15,427 bases of DNA from an uncultured Brachyspira sp. (GTDB lineage Bacteria > Spirochaetota > Brachyspiria > Brachyspirales > Brachyspiraceae), in the NCBI GenBank assembly GCA_934725655.1, contig CAKVCJ010000016.1, forward strand, positions 1-15,427, written 5' to 3'. Below, one piece after another: positions 15,358 through 15,427 of this stretch. The position numbers were made by a program, and so were the translations under genes. The notes under the pieces are model-generated. The model had not been told where the DNA came from. It worked only from the letters and a program-made list of their open reading frames with translations, and searched no databases. Position 1 is the first letter of the stretch. Each line of letters opens with the position of its first letter.

Positions 15358-15427
15358 TGCAGGGCTTTGCCCCGCACCCCAGTTCTTTTGCCGATAGGCA
15401 CCTACTCGGTATTGGTATAAAAGAACC
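15358..15427. repeat. Modular intergenic hairpin repeat, copy 2 (cut by window end)
   Basis: This copy has the same orientation and order as copy 1: the GC hairpin GGGC-TTT-GCCC (15362-15372, extendable with flanking TGC/GCA), then CAGTTCTTTT, and ATTGGTATAAAAGAACC at the very end. Between the last two there is an extra 21 bases (15390-15410) absent from copy 1. They form their own stem, CCGATAGG (15391-15398) with CCTACTCGG (15401-15409, one bulged C). Confidence 0.75.

Overview
The window is very AT-rich. It has lipoprotein signal peptides ending in I-I-S-C-S-G-G and intergenic repeats built on GGGGCTTTGCCCC and AAAAGAACC modules. This suggests an intestinal spirochaete, most likely Brachyspira; that is an inference from composition, lipobox style and repeats, not a database result.

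Layout. Bases 1-76 are the plus-strand 3' end of an unrecognised gene with its own terminator (102-135). All eleven other genes are on the minus strand and so are transcribed right to left. In transcription order they are: dpaL (diaminopropionate ammonia-lyase, 14765-13572); an AraC-family regulator (13489-12320); a ChvE/MmsA/MmsB-type sugar ABC transporter (12200-8335); a second sugar ABC transporter of the YtfQ/YtfR/YtfT/YjfF type (8182-3602); then araB (ribulokinase) and araA (L-arabinose isomerase), ending at a strong terminator (261-297). The right-hand 660 bases (14766-15427) have no gene and hold a dpaL promoter, a two-unit tandem repeat and two copies of a modular hairpin repeat, the last cut by the window edge.

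How the genes fit together. This is a pentose uptake and catabolism island. Two complete CUT2 importers (binding lipoprotein, double ATPase, permease) feed AraA (L-arabinose to L-ribulose) and AraB (L-ribulose to L-ribulose 5-phosphate). No araD (L-ribulose-5-phosphate 4-epimerase) is present here, so the last step must be encoded elsewhere.

The most notable feature is a duplicated block of about 173 bp. The promoter region, 5' leader and signal peptide of the two binding-protein genes are nearly identical, although the mature proteins belong to different subfamilies. Each copy carries a direct repeat of TAGTATA at 20-bp spacing, and its proximal half overlaps the -35 position of a TATAAT promoter. 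This is the arrangement expected for a class II AraC-type activator site. The regulator gene next to it has a promoter so close to its ATG, with no Shine-Dalgarno, that its mRNA may be leaderless.
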